Shown: in pieces, positions 61,740 to 64,000 of the stretch
Numbering within the stretch: position 1 is the first letter of the stretch
How the letters are laid out: the number at the start of each line of letters is the position of its first letter
Assembly: GCA_963854835.1 (NCBI GenBank)
Contig: OY978527.1
Location: 37,114,540 to 37,178,539, forward strand
Origin: Megamerina dolium
Lineage: Eukaryota > Arthropoda > Insecta > Diptera > Megamerinidae
DNA length: 64,000 nucleotides
Direction of reading: 5' to 3'
The notes under the pieces: generated by a model
Told to the model about the DNA's origin: nothing
The model's database searches: none
What the model saw: only the letters and a program-made list of their open reading frames with translations
Translations under genes and position numbers: made by a program

Positions 61740-63200
61740 TTTAAGTAACCATACAATAACCATACAATAATACAGTAATTGAGTATCAAGGATGGACCTT
61801 TATTCATAGAGAAATCACATATTAAAGCTTTAGAAGTGCTCCATAACAGAATTAAAATGCAAATAATTAATTGTATTGAAATTCATAAAGGTGTTTTCTA
61901 AATCGTTTGCTCAAAAATTTATAATTTAATCATACTTGTGTTTATGTGCAGATCGGGTTGATTATCAAAATTAATGAAAATTAATGATTACAAAAATATA
62001 TACACTCATAAATACTTATATACATTTATTCATAAATAAAATTGTGTTTTGTACACTTTTTAAGGTATCGCTTAAATGAATAATTCACGAAATTTCGTCA
62101 AAACAGGTCAAGATTTTGAACCTTTACAACCTCAAGCCAACACACAAGCCAAGTGTGTTGGTTGTGTGTTGGCTATGTATTGGCTGTGTTGGTTGTTAGT
62201 TGTTTAAATTTGAGGATTGGTTATAGATATATGAATATCACATATTAATAATTTTATTTGTACGTGTCAATGTTTTTTCGTTTTTTTAGGTAGGGTCTAT
62301 TTTGTTCGTTTATCATCATTTATAAGACAATAAACATAATAATTGAATAAAAGAAGAAGAAAAACATGTACAAGATGTCGTATACAAATAAAAATTTTGC
62401 AAAAAAAAAAAACAAATATTATAAATAATTGAAGCTTGTACAAGTAGTTATTATTGCCATTTGAAATTACAATCCCATACACACACACACACACACACAC
62501 AATACAACAACAAAATTCAGCAACCTTCGCTACATCGCAAATTGGTAACTTCAATATAAATACAGCACAACGGTAAACGAAAACAAAAAATTGAAAAATA
62601 AAAATATGATATAAACAAAAAATTGACTAGTGTCTATTGCAAACGCATTCAACTCACTTCAATGACACAATATTCATATAATACAATAGGTATTGCTGCA
62701 GCAAAAGCACAAGAGTCGAAGTCGTCTTTTGCATTTGTAAGTAAAATATTTGTTTTCTATTAGAAAATGAAATTTGACAATAAGCGATGAACTTGAACAT
62801 TTAAAAATATGATTTTTTTCCCAAACAAGCAAGAGCTGCACTGTCTTCAGGAAAGTGTAATATTTGCTAAACAATTTATGAATTACTAATTCATTACTTT
62901 ATTACTGAATACTTATTAATAATTAGAATTGTGTTATTCATTTGAAGTCAAAATAATAAATTAATAACTTTATAAAATTGTCCAACTCAAATAAAATCTA
63001 GTTGAATCAATCAAATTTCGACAGCCACTTAACAACGTACGCCAGATGCATGCAAACTCGTCAATGCCATCAAAACATTTTTCTTTTATTTATCCTATAC
63101 CGTGCAAGTTAATATTAATTGTTAATATTTCATTGTATAAGTGCGATCGGGTTACGATAAATGGCGTTAGAAAGATAGGATTTCGTACTAAATAAACCCT
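61740..63200. other. No gene; one hairpin and a CA repeat
   Basis: Includes a 13-bp-arm inverted repeat at 62135-62174 and (CA)n at 62479-62501. The rest is AT-rich. Confidence 0.45.
62135..62174. repeat. Inverted repeat, 13-bp arms
   Basis: AGCCAACACACAA (62135-62147) and TTGTGTGTTGGCT (62162-62174), 14-base loop. It is not followed by a T-run. Confidence 0.7.
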
Positions 63201-63252
63201 TCAGGCAGTTTTGTGATTGCTTGATTCAGTATTGTTTAAGCAAGTGTCAAAG

Positions 63253-64000
63253 ATGGACACCAGTAAAGAGAAAATACGCCATATTTTACAGTTTTTCTTC
63301 GATAAAGGTGAAAACGCAAGCCAAATCGCTGAAAACGTGAATAGTATTTATGGTCGTGATACTGTAATAACCAATTACGTGCAATTTTGGTTTCGTCGAT
63401 TTCGTTCCGGTAACTTTGATGTTAAAGATGCACCACGCTCTGGAAGGCCAATTGTCGTAATTATCGATAAAATAATAGAAATCCTCGAGTCTGACCGTCA
63501 TGTAAGCACTGTTTCTATTGCCCAGGAGCTAAACATTGCACAAAAACCCGTTTGGAACCATTTAAATAAGCCCGGATACAAAAAGAAGCTCGATGTATGG
63601 GTGCCACACAAGTTAACGCAAAAAAACCTCATAGACCGAATTTCCATCTGCGAATCGCTGCCGAATCGGAACAAAATCGATCCATTTCTGAAGCAGATGG
63701 ATACTGGAAAGTGGTTCACTTACGACAACGTCAAACGAAAACGATTGCGGTAGAATGGCGGTGAGCCGGCGCAAACGGTGGTCAAGCCAGGATTGACGCT
63801 CAGATAGGTTTTGCTATGTGTTTGGTGGGATTGGCAAGGAATCATCTACTATGGGCTGCTCCTCTACGGCCAAACTCTTAATTCGGACCTGTACAGTCAA
63901 CAATTGGATCGTCTGAAGGAAGCAATCTCGCCCAGAAGCGGCCAGTTTTGGCCAATGGGAGAGGAATTGTGTTCCATCAGGATAGCGCCAGTCCACACAC
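63253..64000 (+). pseudogene. DD34D mariner transposase, runs off the window
   Basis: ATG at 63253: MDTSKEKIRHILQFFFDKGE, then SGNFDVKDAPRSGRP and DVWVPHKLTQKNLIDRIS. The first catalytic block should read VTGDEKW, but here it is DTGKW: two residues including the catalytic D are lost. A stop at 63751-63753 follows. Later frames give WWDWQGIIYYGLLLYG and YSQQLDRLKEAI up to the window end. Inactive. Confidence 0.82.

Overview
The window looks like repeat-dense nuclear DNA of a higher fly (Diptera). It is AT-rich and has (GTT)n, (CA)n and (ATC)n microsatellites, short GT-AG introns, and a heavy load of Tc1/mariner, I-like LINE, Transib and PIF/Harbinger relics. A tephritid fruit fly is my best guess, because two elements match the DD41D 'rosa' type of mariner first described from a Ceratitis species; this is inference, not proof. 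No bacterial-type gene organisation, operon, rRNA or CRISPR array is present.

Only one convincing host gene is seen: a six-exon minus-strand gene at 47157-49833 encoding a 581-residue major facilitator transporter of the SLC46 / proton-coupled folate transporter group. All five introns have GT-AG borders and join in frame. Intron 1 carries an exact 16-bp-period array of CAGCTG E-boxes. A decayed copy of part of exon 1 lies about 0.9 kb upstream, next to a tRNA-like sequence and inside an interspersed repeat.

The most striking element is a complete Transib transposon at 32110-35036. It has a 5-bp target duplication (GAATG), termini starting with CACAGTG / CACTGTG (the V(D)J RSS heptamer type), and an uninterrupted two-exon transposase of 667 residues with the RAG1-type catalytic D, D, E and the CxxC / HxxxxH zinc ligands in place. 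It is the one mobile element in the window that looks potentially intact.

Layout. 1-4 kb: LINE relics, a tRNA-derived SINE split by an I-like LINE, and a DD41D mariner. 4-8.7 kb: no gene. 8.7-10.5 kb: a repeat with 15-bp inverted ends around a reverse transcriptase fragment, then a DD34D mariner. 10.5-17 kb: LINE relics in empty AT-rich DNA. 17.3-18.7 kb: a Mos1-like mariner nested in a mini-element. 19.5-23.3 kb: a SINE and LINE relics. 25.7-27.5 kb: a mariner relic and a PIF/Harbinger MITE. 27.5-31.8 kb: microsatellites, one mariner relic and one LINE relic. 32.1-35.0 kb: Transib. 37-38 kb: DD41D relic. 38.5-41.8 kb: two near-identical 1.6-kb repeats in tandem. 42-46.5 kb: a foldback element, a LINE, mariner relics and a SINE. 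47.1-49.8 kb: the transporter. 50-51.4 kb: exon fragment, tRNA-like sequence and SINE. 53-64 kb: at least seven mariner-type insertions, two showing nesting or internal terminal duplication.

The genes do not form a pathway. The biology visible here is genome dynamics: repeated insertion, nesting and abortive repair of transposons around a single transporter gene.
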